Origin: Pleurodeles waltl
Lineage: Eukaryota; Chordata; Amphibia; Caudata; Salamandridae
Assembly: GCF_031143425.1 (NCBI RefSeq)
Contig: NC_090446.1
Coordinates: forward strand, 654,307,717-654,371,716
Direction of reading: 5' to 3'
DNA: 64,000 nucleotides
Below, piece by piece: positions 1 through 10,535 of this stretch. The position numbers and the translations under genes were made by a program. The notes beneath the pieces are model-generated. The model saw only the letters and a list, made by a program, of their open reading frames with translations, searched no databases and was not told where the DNA came from. Each line of letters begins with the position of its first letter. The first letter of the stretch is position 1.

Positions 1-252
1 CCAGGTGGAGTGTGAGTTCTCTGACCCCAGGGAACTTACAATGGAGGCAGACTTCTGGGTGAGTACCAGAGAGTCTGAAGAGGCACTTGGGGGTGCTCCT
101 GAAGGGAGTGGTCTAGGTGGTTCCCAACCGAGTGAGGTGGGAAAGGATTGTAGTGTCCCAGGTAGGTCCCAGGTCCTAGAGGGTTCCATGAGGGAACACC
201 AGGAGGGAAGCCTAGCCTGTACATTAGGCCCACCTTTTGAGGGAAGCCCGCA

Positions 253-2349
253 GTGTCAGAAGAACTTGGGGGGGTGACTGTAGCCAGCATCCCAACAGTT
301 CTGGTGTCTGGCAGTACCCCTCCTAGTGAGGGGGTACAGAAGTCCAGACATAGGGTTGAGAGGGGGTTGCAGACCCCAGTGGAGGACCTTGAGAGTCCGG
401 GGACAGCTCTGAGAGCAGAGCCCCCCAGGAATGACCCAGGTGAAACCGTTTCTGGTTTGGGGGAAACCCAGACTCTGCCGGATGGGCAGAGATCGGGAGA
501 CCTGCGCCAACCAGACTCTTGTGTGGCCCTTGGGGACGGTATGTCCCTTGTGGGGGGTGAGAGTGCCCCCCAAGAAGTCCTGGCATGCCAGGCAAAGATT
601 CAACCTCAGGGTGGTGACTCTGGGTTGGATACCCAGGTTCAGAGGTTAATCTCTGACCTGGTGGGAGGTAGATGTGCCTCCCAAGAAGTCCTGCTGTGCC
701 AGGCAATTGTCCAACCTCAGGGTGTTGACTCTGGGTTGGATGACCAGGTTCAGAGGTTAAACTCTGACCTGGTGGGGGGTAGGTGTGCCCCCCAGAAAGT
801 CCTGGCGTGCCAGGCAATTGCCCAACCTCAGGGTGGTGACCCTGGGTTGGGGAACCAGGCTCAGAGGTTAAACTCTGAACTGGTGGGAGGTAGGTGTGCC
901 TCCCTGGAAGTCCTAGCCTGCCAGGCAATGGTTCAACCTCAGGGTGGTGACTCTGGGTTGGCTAACCAGGTTCAGGGGATAAACTCTGACCTGTTGGGGG
1001 GTAGGTGTGCCCCCCAGAAAGTCCTGGTGTACCAGGCAGTGGTCCAACCTCAGAGTGCTGACTCTGGGTTGGATAACCGGGTTCAGAGGTTAAACTCTGA
1101 CCTGGTGGGGGGTAGGTGTGCCCCCCAGAAAGTCCTGGCGTGCCAGGCAATTGTTCAACCTCAGGGTGGTGACCCTGGGTTGGAGAACCAGGTTCAGAGG
1201 TTAAACTCTGACCTGGTGGGAGGTAGGTGTGCCTCCCAAGAAGTCCTGCTGTGCCAGGCAATTGTCCAACCGCAGGGTGTTGACTCTGGGTTGGATGACC
1301 AGGCTCAGAGATTAAACTCTGACCTGGTGGGAGGTAGGCGTGCCTCCCAGAAAGTCCTGGTGCGCCAGGCAATTGTTCAACCTCAGGGTGGTGACTCTGA
1401 GTTGAATGGCCAAGTTCAGAGGTTAAACTCTGACCTGGTGGAGGGTCAGTGTGCCCTCCAGGAAGTCCTGGCGTGCCAGGCAATTGTTCAACTTCAGGGT
1501 GGTGACTCTGAGTTGAACGGTCAGGTGCAGAGGTTAAACTCTGACTTGGTGGGGGGTAGGTGTGCCTCCCAGGAAGTCCTGGTTTGCCAGGCAGTGATCC
1601 AACCTCAGAGTGCTGACTCTGGGTTGGATAACCGGGTTCAGAGGTTAAACTCTGACCTGGTGGGGGGTAGGTGTGCCCCCCAGAAAGTCCTGGCGTGCCA
1701 GGCAATTGTTCAACCTCAGGGTGGTGACCCTGGGTTGGAGAACCAGGTTCAGAGGTTAAACTCTGACCTGGTGGGAGGTAGGTGTGCCTCCCAAGAAGTC
1801 CTGCTGTGCCAGGCAATTGTCCAACCGCAGGGTGTTGACTCTGGGTTGGATGACCAGGCTCAGAGATTAAACTCTGACCTGGTGGGAGGTAGGCGTGCCT
1901 CCCAGAAAGTCCTGGTGCGCCAGGCAATTGTTCAACCTCAGGGTGGTGACTCTGAGTTGAATGGCCAAGTTCAGAGGTTAAACTCTGACCTGGTGGAGGG
2001 TCAGTGTGCCCTCCAGGAAGTCCTGGCGTGCCAGGCAATTGTTCAACTTCAGGGTGGTGACTCTGAGTTGAACGGTCAGGTGCAGAGGTTAAACTCTGAC
2101 TTGGTGGGGGGTAGGTGTGCCTCCCAGGAAGTCCTGGTTTGCCAGGCAGTGATCCAGTCTGAGGGTACAGACCCTGGGCTGGAAGACCAGGTTCAGGGTG
2201 TGTCCCCGGACCTGGAGGGAGGGGCTACTGATAACAGTGCCCCTACCATGTTGTCTTCTGAGGAGGCCACTCCTAGTTGGAGTGTGCTGGACCCCAGAAG
2301 GGAGGGCAGGGGGGAGGGAAGCCTCATCCCGGGCCCTAGTCCAACCTGA
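253..2349 (+). CDS. Uncharacterised retroelement open frame made of 37-residue repeats
   Basis: An open frame of 698 codons. The upstream boundary opens at a GTG; the first in-frame ATG near the array is at 541, so the true start is unknown. The first ~95 residues are non-repetitive and rich in Gly, Glu and Pro. Residues ~100-654 are fifteen 37-residue repeats, and a short unique tail follows. Each repeat has a VGGRCA-type start, two cysteines (GRCA and CQA positions in most units), a predicted helix-like QEVL segment, a PQGGDSGL turn and an acidic RLNSDL end. Similar degraded repeat text continues in another frame after 2349 (about 2330-2450), and coding-like text before 277 is in a third frame, so this copy is frameshifted at both ends. 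I do not recognise the protein. It could be an extra ORF between pol and the 3' LTR, or a non-coding array that stays open because 111 is divisible by three. Confidence 0.4.
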   Translation: MSEELGGVTVASIPTVLVSGSTPPSEGVQKSRHRVERGLQTPVEDLESPGTALRAEPPRNDPGETVSGLGETQTLPDGQRSGDLRQPDSCVALGDGMSLVGGESAPQEVLACQAKIQPQGGDSGLDTQVQRLISDLVGGRCASQEVLLCQAIVQPQGVDSGLDDQVQRLNSDLVGGRCAPQKVLACQAIAQPQGGDPGLGNQAQRLNSELVGGRCASLEVLACQAMVQPQGGDSGLANQVQGINSDLLGGRCAPQKVLVYQAVVQPQSADSGLDNRVQRLNSDLVGGRCAPQKVLACQAIVQPQGGDPGLENQVQRLNSDLVGGRCASQEVLLCQAIVQPQGVDSGLDDQAQRLNSDLVGGRRASQKVLVRQAIVQPQGGDSELNGQVQRLNSDLVEGQCALQEVLACQAIVQLQGGDSELNGQVQRLNSDLVGGRCASQEVLVCQAVIQPQSADSGLDNRVQRLNSDLVGGRCAPQKVLACQAIVQPQGGDPGLENQVQRLNSDLVGGRCASQEVLLCQAIVQPQGVDSGLDDQAQRLNSDLVGGRRASQKVLVRQAIVQPQGGDSELNGQVQRLNSDLVEGQCALQEVLACQAIVQLQGGDSELNGQVQRLNSDLVGGRCASQEVLVCQAVIQSEGTDPGLEDQVQGVSPDLEGGATDNSAPTMLSSEEATPSWSVLDPRREGRGEGSLIPGPSPT
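550..2214 (+). repeat. Tandem array, 15 units of 111 bp
   Basis: Fifteen head-to-tail units of exactly 111 bp (37 codons) run from the GTG at 550 to the CTG at 2214, with no indels between units. Units differ mainly by substitutions at a few codons. The sequence agaggttaa recurs at a 111-bp period (for example 641, 752 and 863). The strict length in multiples of three keeps both strands open. Confidence 0.9.
1044..2153 (+). repeat. Higher-order duplication: two 555-bp (5-unit) blocks
   Basis: Block 1044-1598 and block 1599-2153 appear identical, each five 111-bp units with the same order of unit variants. The next bases after the second block (from 2154) depart from the pattern. This indicates one recent five-unit unequal exchange or replication-slippage event. 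Confidence 0.85.
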
Positions 2350-3000
2350 AGGTACAGACCCCAGGTTGGAGGGCCAGTTGCAGGTTAACAGCCCTGCACT
2401 GGTGGAGGAATGGTACAGGGCGACTTCTGTAAACACCCTGACCATGTTGGACTCTGGGGGTACCGCTCCAGGAGGGAGGGTACAGAGCCCCAGAGGGGAG
2501 GACCGGCTGTCATCCCTGACCTGGTGGAGGGGAGAGTGGTTAAAGGGTGCCCAGCACCTGGGGCTACCGCCCCCCACTCTCCACAGCCACAGTGGTTGGA
2601 GAGCTTTGAGAGGCCTGGGGCAGCTGTCAGTAATCACTGCGGCTTGCTGTCCGGGTGGACAGAGTTATCCCTGGGGAGGGGACAAGTGTCACACCCCGGG
2701 GGTAGAGTGGGCAACACCACTGTGTTGGTCATGGTGGTACTATCCTGCTCCGGGGATACATCTGTGAGCAAGGTTAGGTGCTGCACAGATGGGATCCGCA
2801 GGTAAGGAGAAAGGTTCCCCATGGGTTGGCTTAGTGGGCCCTGAGAGTATGGACAGAGTGATCCAATTGGAGTCAGGAAGGCGAAGAACTGGAGCATGCC
2901 CCTGCTGTTGTGGGCCTGGGTCCTTGTTCTGTCGCCTCAAACAGGGAAGTACATCAGGATAGTGATTGTTCTCTCCTGGCTTTAGGCTGGTAGGGGGTCA
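2350..3000 (+). other. Internal 3' region between repeat ORF and LTR
   Basis: This contains a degraded continuation of the 111-bp repeat theme in a shifted frame to about 2450, then GC-rich sequence without recognisable coding motifs, ending in a purine-rich tract just before the LTR. Confidence 0.5.
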
Positions 3001-4020
3001 TGTTGGACCTGGCTTTTTGACAGGGACATCCCCAAACTTTTTGCCTCCTTCCTCCTATTTTTTCGGACCTGTTGTTGTTGGCTTTTGACCTCTGGGCACT
3101 TTACCGCTGCTAACCAGTGCGAAAGTGCATATGCTCTCTGTGTAAATTGTACTACTGATTGGTTTATCCATGATTGACTATTTAATTTACTTGTAAGTCC
3201 CTGGTAGAGTGCACTACATGTGCCTAGGGCAGGTAGATTAAATGCTACTAGTGGGCCTGCAGCATTGGTTGTGCCACCCACTTCAGTAGCCCCTTAACCC
3301 TGTGTCAGGCCTGCCATTCCAAGGCCTGTGTGTGCAGTTTCACGGCCACTTCGACTTGGCATTTAAAAGTACTTGCCAAGCCTAGAACTCCCCTTTTTCT
3401 ACATATAAGTCATCCCTAATGTGTGCCCTAGGTAACCCCTAGAGCAGGGTGCTGTGTAGGTAAAAGGCAGGACATGTACCTGTGTAGTTACATGTCCTGG
3501 TAGTGTAAAACTCCTAAATTCGTTTTTACACTACTGTGAGGCCTGCTCCCTTCATAGGCTAACATTGGGGCTGCCCTCATACACTGTTGAAGTGGCAGCT
3601 GCTGATCTGAAAGGAGCAGGAAGGTCATATTTAGTATGGCCAGAATGGTAATATAAAGTCCTGCTGACTGGTGAAGTCGGATTTAATATTACTATTCTAG
3701 AAATGCCACTTTTAGAAAGTGAGCATTTCTTTGCACTAAAATCTTATTGTGCCCTTCAATCCACGTCTGGCTAGGTTTAGTTGACAGCTCCTTGTGCATT
3801 CACTCAGACACACCCCAAACACAGGGTACTCAGCCTCACTTGCATACATCTGCATTTTGAATGGGTCTTCCTGGGCTGGGAGGGTGGAGGGCCTGCCCTC
3901 ACACAAAGGACTGCCACACCCCCTACTGGGACTCTGGCAGACAGGATTGAACTGAAAGGGGGCTTGGTGCATTTCTTAGACACTCTTTGAAGTCACCCCC
4001 ACTTCAAAGGCACAACTTAG

Positions 4021-4027
4021 TATAAAA
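4021..4027 (+). promoter_or_regulatory. TATA box of the LTR
   Basis: TATAAAA about 1 kb into the LTR. The ~250 bp upstream resembles U3 sequence, and the position fits a U3/R boundary near 4045-4055. Inferred from sequence only. Confidence 0.45.
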
Positions 4028-4380
4028 CAGGGCCTCTGCCCTACCTCATCAGACACTTGCTGGAGAAGAAACCTGAACCAGAAACTACATCCTGCCAAGA
4101 AGAACTGCCTGGCTGCTCAAAGGACTCACCTGTCTGCTTTTCTACAAAGGACTGCTGCCTTGCTGTTGGCCTGCTGCCTTGCTGAACTCTTGTCTGGCTG
4201 TAAAAGTGCTCTCCAAGGGCTTGGATAGAGCTTGCCTCCTGTTCCCTGAAGTCTCAGGACCAAAAAGACTTCTCTCTTCCTTTTGGACGCTCCGTGCGGC
4301 GAACTTTTTGACGCACAGCTTGTTCCGCGGCAAGAAAAACGCCGCACACCGACGCTGATCGACGCAACGTCTTCGGGACG

Positions 4381-4740
4381 ACCAAAACTTTGACGCACGG
4401 CCTCGCAAGGACAACGCCGCCCGACTTCCCGGGAGAAATCGACGCGACGCCTGCCGTGAGATCAAAACTTTGACGCACGGCCTCGCAAGGACAACGCCGC
4501 CCGACTCCGCAGGAGAAATCGACGCGACGCCTGCCGTGAGATCAAAACTTTGACGCACGGCCTCGCAAGGACAACGCCGCCCGACTCCGCAGGAGAAATC
4601 AACGCGACGCCTGCCGTGAGATCAAAACTTTGACGCACGGCCTCGCAAGGACAACACCGCCCGACCCCGCAGGAGAAATCGACGCGACGTCTGCCGTGAG
4701 ATCGAAACTTCGACGCGCAGCCCCGCAGAACGACGCGCAG
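4381..4740 (+). repeat. CpG-rich 80-bp tandem repeat inside the LTR
   Basis: The phrase aaaactttgacgcacgg recurs at an exact 80-bp spacing (units starting 4381, 4461, 4541 and 4621, with a degenerate fifth at 4701). Units are rich in GACGC and CGACG. The related solo LTR at 42656 lacks the expanded array. Confidence 0.85.
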
Positions 4741-5337
4741 CCGGAAAACAAGCAGGAAAATCCACGCACAGACCCGGGAGATCTGGTACTCCCCGCAAAC
4801 CACAGTAAGAGATTGTCCGCGCGCCGGAAAACGACGCCCGACTCCCCGCGTGGAAAATAACGACGCAAGTCTGTGTGTGCTGAGGAGAAATCAACGCACA
4901 CACCAGTTTTCCACGCACCTCTTCTCCTGTGGCCCTCTGAGGAGATTTTCCACCAGAAACCAGGTACTTTGTGTTTGAAAGAGACTTTGTTTACTTTCTA
5001 AAGACTTAAGACACTTTCTATCACTTTTCAGTGATATCTTTACAAATTCGTATTGCAACTTTGATCGTTTTGACCTGAAGATACCCAGATAAATATTATT
5101 TATTTTTCTAAATACTGTGTGGTGTATTTTTGTGGTGTTATGCTATGGTGTTGTATGATTTATTGCACAAATGCTTTACACATTGCCTTCTAAGTTAAGC
5201 CTGACTGCTTGTGCCAAGCTACCGGAGGGTGAGCACAGGCTGATTTTGGATTGTGTGTGACTTACCCTGACTAGAGTGAGGGTTCTTGCTTGGACAGAGG
5301 GCAACCTGACTGCCAACCAAAAACCCAATTTCTAACA

Positions 5338-6016
5338 GCCACCTAGCACCAATGCAAGCACTATTGCACCATCGTGCAAGGGTGCCTGCTTTGTAAGCAG
5401 GATTGTTTTTGTGCAGGATTGGATACTTTCCTGCACAAAAACAATTCTCTGAGCAGCAGCGTAGCAAAATTGCATAACTGGTGGGGGCCAGCACTACAAA
5501 AAACACATAGGAGGCCCTCCCTCTGGACTCACTCAGATTAGGTGCTGTGCTGAGGGGGCCCCATGGGGCTCTGGCCCTCCTGGACAGCAGGGGATGTGGG
5601 GGCCTTTGTTACTCCATTGCCTCTGAGGCACATTGTCCTTCTGTGAGGACAATACACATAGAAAGAGGAAGTAACGAGTAGAAATAAAGATATTCCTCCT
5701 CATTACGCCTCACCTGCGGAGGGGTATGTTTTTTATGTTTTCCCAGGTCTACCAGTATTGTTGAATCTGGAATGCACCAAAGTTCATGGGTGGAGTCATG
5801 GGAACACCCACATTCCACCCATGGAATGCCATCCCAGGGCAGAGTAATGTAATGCAGTTATTTGCACTGCGTTGTGTTACTCTAGATTTATCAAACCAGG
5901 CAAGACCATCCAAGCTGGCCTTGCCTGGCTTGATAAATCTGCCTTAAGAGTTGCATCGCTACTGCACCACATTACGTGGTGCAAGAGTCACTCAACTCCT
6001 TGATAAATATGCCCCC
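5338..6016. repeat. Unclassified interspersed repeat with internal hairpins
   Basis: It contains several inverted repeats: around 5395-5450 (tttttgtgcagga versus tcctgcacaaaaa) and 5889-5941 (two arms of agatttatcaa...aaatct). It ends in tgataaatatgcccccc, which looks like a terminal inverted repeat of a DNA element. A fragment of the same family seems to recur near 7898-8000. No coding capacity was recognised. Confidence 0.4.
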
Positions 6017-7050
6017 CCTGTGTGCGAGAACCAATAGCAACAAGTGTGAAGGATTTGACATAATGGTCGTTTTGTAAAATTCTGAGTCAGAGTGGGTCAT
6101 AATCAGACATACCTCTTGAATATTAATTAGGTAGACCATAAATTGTGACTCACTCCAATTGTTGACCATCACAGTTATGGGGGCCTGGAAGGGTGAGCAG
6201 ACCATGTCTGTGACTGCCTTTCATTAAAGTAAAGTTAATTTCAGTATAGCCCATTTTCCTTAAAGTAAACTGCTTGGCATTAAAAAAAAGAAAATATTTT
6301 TGTATGTTTCAGTTGGCAGTGGTTCCTGAATCACTGTCTACTTCCCTATAAACTTCTTTTATATTCCCAATTAAAGGGGTACATGGCGTAATTTGCATCA
6401 TTTTGGAAATTTCCAGTTACGCTTGACATTAAGAGCGGCACACTAGAGAAATAGGCAGTACAGCATGCAGATCATGCCACTAGTCTGATGTGTACGTGAG
6501 GCACTTGCATTCTCTATCGTGGGGGCCAAGTTCAGTCTGACTGGGACACTAGAACAACGGGGCACATTAATATCTTCTAGCAGGAGGAATCTGGAAATAA
6601 TTTAAGATCCATTGGTGCTCCACCAGACAGGGATTATAGAAAAATTGTGTTTCTGTTAGTGCAATTTTTAAGGATAAAGTGCACATGGACACCATAATGG
6701 GGTCAACAGGTGGCGCAGCTGCAGCTCCATGGCTTGCCCGTAGCAGCCCTTAGTACTGTGTTTGCCACCATTCGTCTCAGAATTAGCCAAATCATTGCCA
6801 AAAAACAGAGGCAGCTCATCCTTATAGACATTGTGCTCCAACTTTGTTTTCTGCTCATTTGATATTGCTTTTCTAGTGTATAATGTGTTATTATTAACTT
6901 TTAATGTTATGAAAAATGAGACACCGAGAGCTAGAACAAGACCCTCAGTGGCACATGTTGTAAGTAAACAGAAAATAATTTTTGCTGTATGTGGAGTGTG
7001 TGCTTGTGGGTGAGAGTGTGTTTGTGTGCAAGAGCGTGTGTTTGTGAGAC
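6017..7050. other. Unassigned non-coding stretch
   Basis: No gene, exon or repeat family recognised. The last ~60 bp become GT-rich (gtgtgtttgtgtgc) just before the palindromic element. Confidence 0.5.
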
Positions 7051-7053
7051 TAT

Positions 7054-7684
7054 GGGCCTCATTATGACCCTGGCGGGTGGCGGAGGCCGCCCGCCAGGAT
7101 CCCGCCCTCCAAATTACCGCGCCGCGGTCAAAAGACCGCAGCGGGTATTACGAGTTTTCCCCTGGGCTGGCGGGCGGTTCCAGTAAAACCGCCCGCCAGC
7201 CCAGGGGAAAACGACCTTCCCACGAGGATGCCGGCTCGTAATCGAGCCGGCGGAGTGGGAAGGTGCGACGGGTGCAGTGGCACCCGTCGCGTATTTCAGT
7301 GTCTGCAAGGCAGACACTGAAATACTTTTCGGGGCCCTCTTACGGGGGCCCCTGCCGTGCCCATGCCATTGGCATGGGCACGGCAGGGGCCCCCAGGGGC
7401 CCCGCGACCCCCCCTACCGCCATCCTGTTCATGGCGGCTTTCCCGCCATGAACTGGATGGCGGTAGGGGGGGTCAGAATCCTCATGGCTGCGGAGCGCGC
7501 TCCGCAGCCATGGAGGATTCCAAAGAGCAGCGGAAAGTCAGCGGGAGACCGCTGACTTTCCGCTTCTGACCGCGGCTGAACCGCCGCGGTCAGAATGCTC
7601 ATTGGAGCACCGCCAGCCTGTTGGCGGTGCTCCCGTGGTCGGTGGCCCTGGGGGCCACCGGCCGCCAGGGTCAGAATGACCCTC
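7054..7684. mobile_element. Palindromic non-autonomous DNA element, multi-hairpin, 631 bp
   Basis: Terminal inverted repeats are GGGCCTCATTATGACC at the left and GAGGGTCATTCTGACC (complement) at the right. A 3-bp direct duplication TAT lies at 7051-7053 and 7685-7687. The interior is GC- and CpG-rich and consists of about a dozen consecutive hairpins, for example the arms around 7159-7206, 7310-7323 (GTCTGC...GCAGAC) and 7416-7470. There is no ORF of substance. A 3-bp duplication with G-rich ends fits PIF/Harbinger-type MITEs. Same length and partly alignable with 21780-22410. Confidence 0.75.
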
Positions 7685-7900
7685 TATGTCTGCATGTGTG
7701 AGCGAAAGTCCGTGAGAGTCAGTGACAAATAGTGAGTGAGAGCCAGTCACAGAAAAATGAGCGTTAATAAATTAGAATGGCAGTGAGAATGAGTGAGCCA
7801 GAATGAATGACAATAGGAGTGAGTGCACATGAGTGAGGAGGTACTAGTGAGTGAGAGAGTGAATGAGAGTGAGTGTGAATGAGGGCGAGAGAATGAGGCG
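7685..7900 (+). repeat. GAGT/GTGA-rich simple repeat
   Basis: Degenerate gagtgagtgaat-type sequence continues the GT/GAGT-rich tract seen left of the palindromic element. This suggests the element inserted into a simple repeat. Confidence 0.7.
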
Positions 7901-8130
7901 CTCCTTCCTGCACAAAAACCTTCCTGCTTACAATGCAAACCCCCCCCTGCACCATGGTTCAAGGGTGCCTGCGTTGGTGCTAGGCTGCCAAAAGAGCGCC
8001 ATTGCAGTGGCAAAGAACAGGAATGTGTTGTATTGCTTAAATACTAACACATTCCCACCCTTTCTCTTTGATGCAAGGCACCACAACAAGGTGACTTGCT
8101 GCGTTGCCCTGCTCCAATAGCCAATAAACA
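7898..8130. repeat. Fragment of interspersed repeat related to 5338-6016
   Basis: The phrases tcctgcacaaaaacc and caagggtgcctgc echo the repeat at 5340-5450 in mixed orientation. No coding content. Confidence 0.35.
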
Positions 8131-9369
8131 TGGGCCAAAATTATTTATCACATGGGTGCATTTTTCTCAGATTTTTATTTTACTAAAGCAGGCTTTTTCA
8201 TGTTTTAGTCAGGACTCAAAATGTGATCATGACCTATTGACTTTGCAAGTCTGTTGTTTAAAATGTCTTGTCCATGCATCATGGGTGAACACTGACTGGC
8301 TTTTGAATTACAAGCAGCAGATCTGAAAGAAGAGGAGAAATTGCAAAGCTCCTTCGACCCAAATAGCTCGTGTAAATAGTCAATTGCTCATCTCCCAGTG
8401 CTCTAAGGTGGGTTATTTATTTTAATTTGGTTGTGAAGCATGTCTACCTGAATTGCTGCATGTAAGGATAGTACTTAGAGGCACAGAACATGACACCAAT
8501 GCGCTTACCAAGTCGTAGCACCTGGTTTCGAGTTTGACAATAACTGAAAATCCTCCAATTTTCGGAGGAAAATATACAGGCTTGGTAGAATCCACTGGCT
8601 GAATTTCCTCCATTTTGGAGAGGGGGTAGTATGGTGGAAGACATGAACTTGAAGATTTATCTCTATTGTTAGAATTCCCTCCAGAAATAGGAAGATTAAC
8701 AGTTATCCGCAAACTCTAAATAAAGCCCTTAGGCCTATTTTGATTCTGGCAGCCGAGATCGGGACATTCGGCTGTGATGGACTTAGTCCTGGATGAATGT
8801 GACTGCATTCCTTTGTAGTCAGAGGAGATCTATGCCTGGTCCAGTGCTTAATTTGTCATTGTTATAAGTGCAGGGCCTGAACTGTTTTTTATCCCGGGTT
8901 ACTTTCCTTTATCACACTCAAATGAGAATCAGAGATGCCCTGGCCAAATGGATACAATCTTTTCCCTCTGCGAGAAGTCAGACTGTTGCACGTTAGGGTT
9001 ATATCCTCACCATGGTGCTCATTGTGCATGGGCTGACAGAAGAATCAGCTTTGTCGTTGTCTCAATTTAGTGAATGAATGAATGAAACAATCAATGCCCC
9101 TCAGCAGCACTAGAGACCACAAAATGGCACTCAGTGCTGGCTTTTAGAACTCTTCAGTAATGCAGGGATGTCAATGCACTCCAGAAAGGCAGAAATTCTT
9201 CCTTACCTCCGAGGGTTTCTCAAAGTGTGGTCCACTTTACACGTGGATTTTCCGAAAAAAGCCTCTGCCACCAGTTTTTTTTTCTTGCAGACATATTTAA
9301 TCATTCAGCTGCCATATAGTGAGTCTTACATGCTTTAAAACGTAGCTGTTTTTTATCCATCCAGTGAAG
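8131..9369. other. Unassigned non-coding stretch
   Basis: Nothing recognised beyond a short fragment at about 8838-8890 (gtgcttaatttgt) resembling the start of the repeat at 15310. Confidence 0.4.
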
Positions 9370-9720
9370 ATTCTAAAAATACACCTCTGCTACTCCTATG
9401 TGATCTTTGATCTGATCATGGAAGTGATGAATCACCACCTTTACGTCGCCTACATAACTCTGAACCTCGGTTCCCATTCCCTGCAGGATTTGCTGTAGGC
9501 GTTCGTTATAGATTAAACAGGAATACAGTGCGGACAAACAAGGTCCCTGTGGGACTCCATGCTCTCCTGTCCGACAACAGTTAGTCCCTTCCTAGTACAT
9601 AAACTTTATTTTTGCCAATTTCCATCGTGTTTGATACCCACACATGCTAACTATTCTCTGGATAAAGATGTTGAGATCTAGGATGTTGAAGGCCCCTAAA
9701 AAGTCCTATAGCTCTGAGCC
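9370..9720 (-). pseudogene. LINE reverse-transcriptase remnant
   Basis: Read on the minus strand, two adjacent open fragments carry non-LTR RT motifs. About 9600-9712 reads GAFNILDLNIFIQRI, with the AF-x-x-x-D pattern of the first catalytic block. About 9440-9570 reads GVPQGPCLSALYS followed by YVGDVKV (9445-9456), the position of the usual Y-x-D-D box. A stop separates the fragments and the second Asp-Asp box is degenerate, so this is a dead fossil. The motif style resembles CR1/L2/Rex-type LINEs; subtype not determined. Confidence 0.6.
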
Positions 9721-10445
9721 GCCCGCGTCCATGCTATAGATGCTGGTTTGCACATCTTGTAAATCTGTTTCAGTACCCCTCAGTGGATGGAACACAGGCT
9801 ATTTGTTACCAAGTATTTTGTTTCCCTCTAGAAAAAACCCTTGTAGTGATTTTCTTTAGCAACTTCTGCAGCTATGAGACTTTGGAGATAGGGTGGTGGT
9901 GGCTGCAGTCTCTCGCATCACGTATGCATCAGTAATAGGTACGTTCTTCTGGATCTCCATTCAGAGGCAGTGGATTAGTTGTCATGTACCAAGCATACCA
10001 TGGGCCCTGATGCAATGTAGAAAAATTGGACCACTTTCCCCCATTTGTGTAGTAGAAAACAGACGCAAGTTGAGTAAAGTGAGCCCCTCGTCCCCATGGG
10101 CTTTGGCGCCACTGCACTAATTGTAGCTAAACCCCTGAGGTGATCTGGGGCAGAGGAGACATTTCTGAGTGCAATAGTGTATTGGTGAAATGATTTGCTT
10201 AGAGGGAAGTGATAGAGAATCCCTGCTCGTTTGTTGCCTGTTACAGGCACCAATGCTCCTCTTTTGTTGGACGAAAATGCAGTGCAATAATATGAACATT
10301 ACTGCTTATGTCAACTTGTATAACACCTCAAAGATTGGCCTATTGTTTGAAAAGCAATAACACAAGACTACCATCATTGTGATGGAGAAAGTTAATTACT
10401 GTCTTACGTTCATCTTCAATGCCAAATAGACTAAATAGCTAGACT
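9721..10445. other. Unassigned non-coding stretch
   Basis: No exon, hairpin element or coding remnant recognised. It may include more decayed LINE sequence, but no motif could be read. Confidence 0.35.
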
Positions 10446-10535
10446 AAATCTATCTATAACACAGCTGCAAGAATCATAACAGATCGAAGGAAAATTGAGC
10501 TTCTATTCAAAGGTAGAACCAAACTCAATTGAACC
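10446..10535 (+). pseudogene. Possible LINE ORF2 C-terminal remnant
   Basis: The + strand reads YNTAARIITDRRK, which resembles the QNAAARLLTGT-type segment downstream of RT in L2/CR1-like LINEs. A stop follows shortly. Opposite strand to the RT remnant at 9370-9720, so probably a separate fragment. Confidence 0.35.

Larger units (their letters stand above)
1..5337 (+). mobile_element. 3' part of a long-LTR retrotransposon (internal 3' region plus 3' LTR)
   Basis: The element enters from the left edge. Bases 1-3000 are internal sequence; 3001-5337 is an LTR beginning TG and ending CA. Directly before the LTR is a purine-rich stretch (about 2985-2998, ending in a run of five G), as expected for a polypurine tract on the + strand. 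A related LTR occurs alone at 42656-44224, which fixes the LTR boundaries. No gag, protease, RT or integrase motif is visible in 1-3000; only the repeat-bearing open frame is present, so this is the distal 3' internal region. The family is inferred to be Ty3/gypsy-like from LTR form and the 5-bp duplication of the solo copy; pol lies outside the window. Confidence 0.7.
3001..5337 (+). mobile_element. Long terminal repeat (2337 bp)
   Basis: It starts TGTTGGACCTGG and ends AATTTCTAACA. Homology to the solo LTR at 42656-44224 covers the first ~250 bp (tttttgcct... ggtttatccatgattg), parts of the middle, and the last ~250 bp (taccctgactagagtgaggg). A TATA box lies at 4021 and an AT-rich, A/T-run region at 5085-5120 probably holds the 3'-end processing signals, consistent with + orientation. 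It has an internal CpG-rich 80-bp array. Confidence 0.75.

Noticed and set aside
5..277. Open frame at the left edge
   Set aside because: Degenerate upstream part of the same retroelement region in another frame; no start or domain.
962..2038. 358-codon open frame on the minus strand, Pro/Gly-rich repeats
   Set aside because: It is the antisense of the 111-bp array. The period is a multiple of three, so all frames without a stop in one unit stay open; no independent evidence.
550..2214. CRISPR-like array
   Set aside because: Contiguous 111-bp repeats without spacers in a vertebrate retroelement; not CRISPR.
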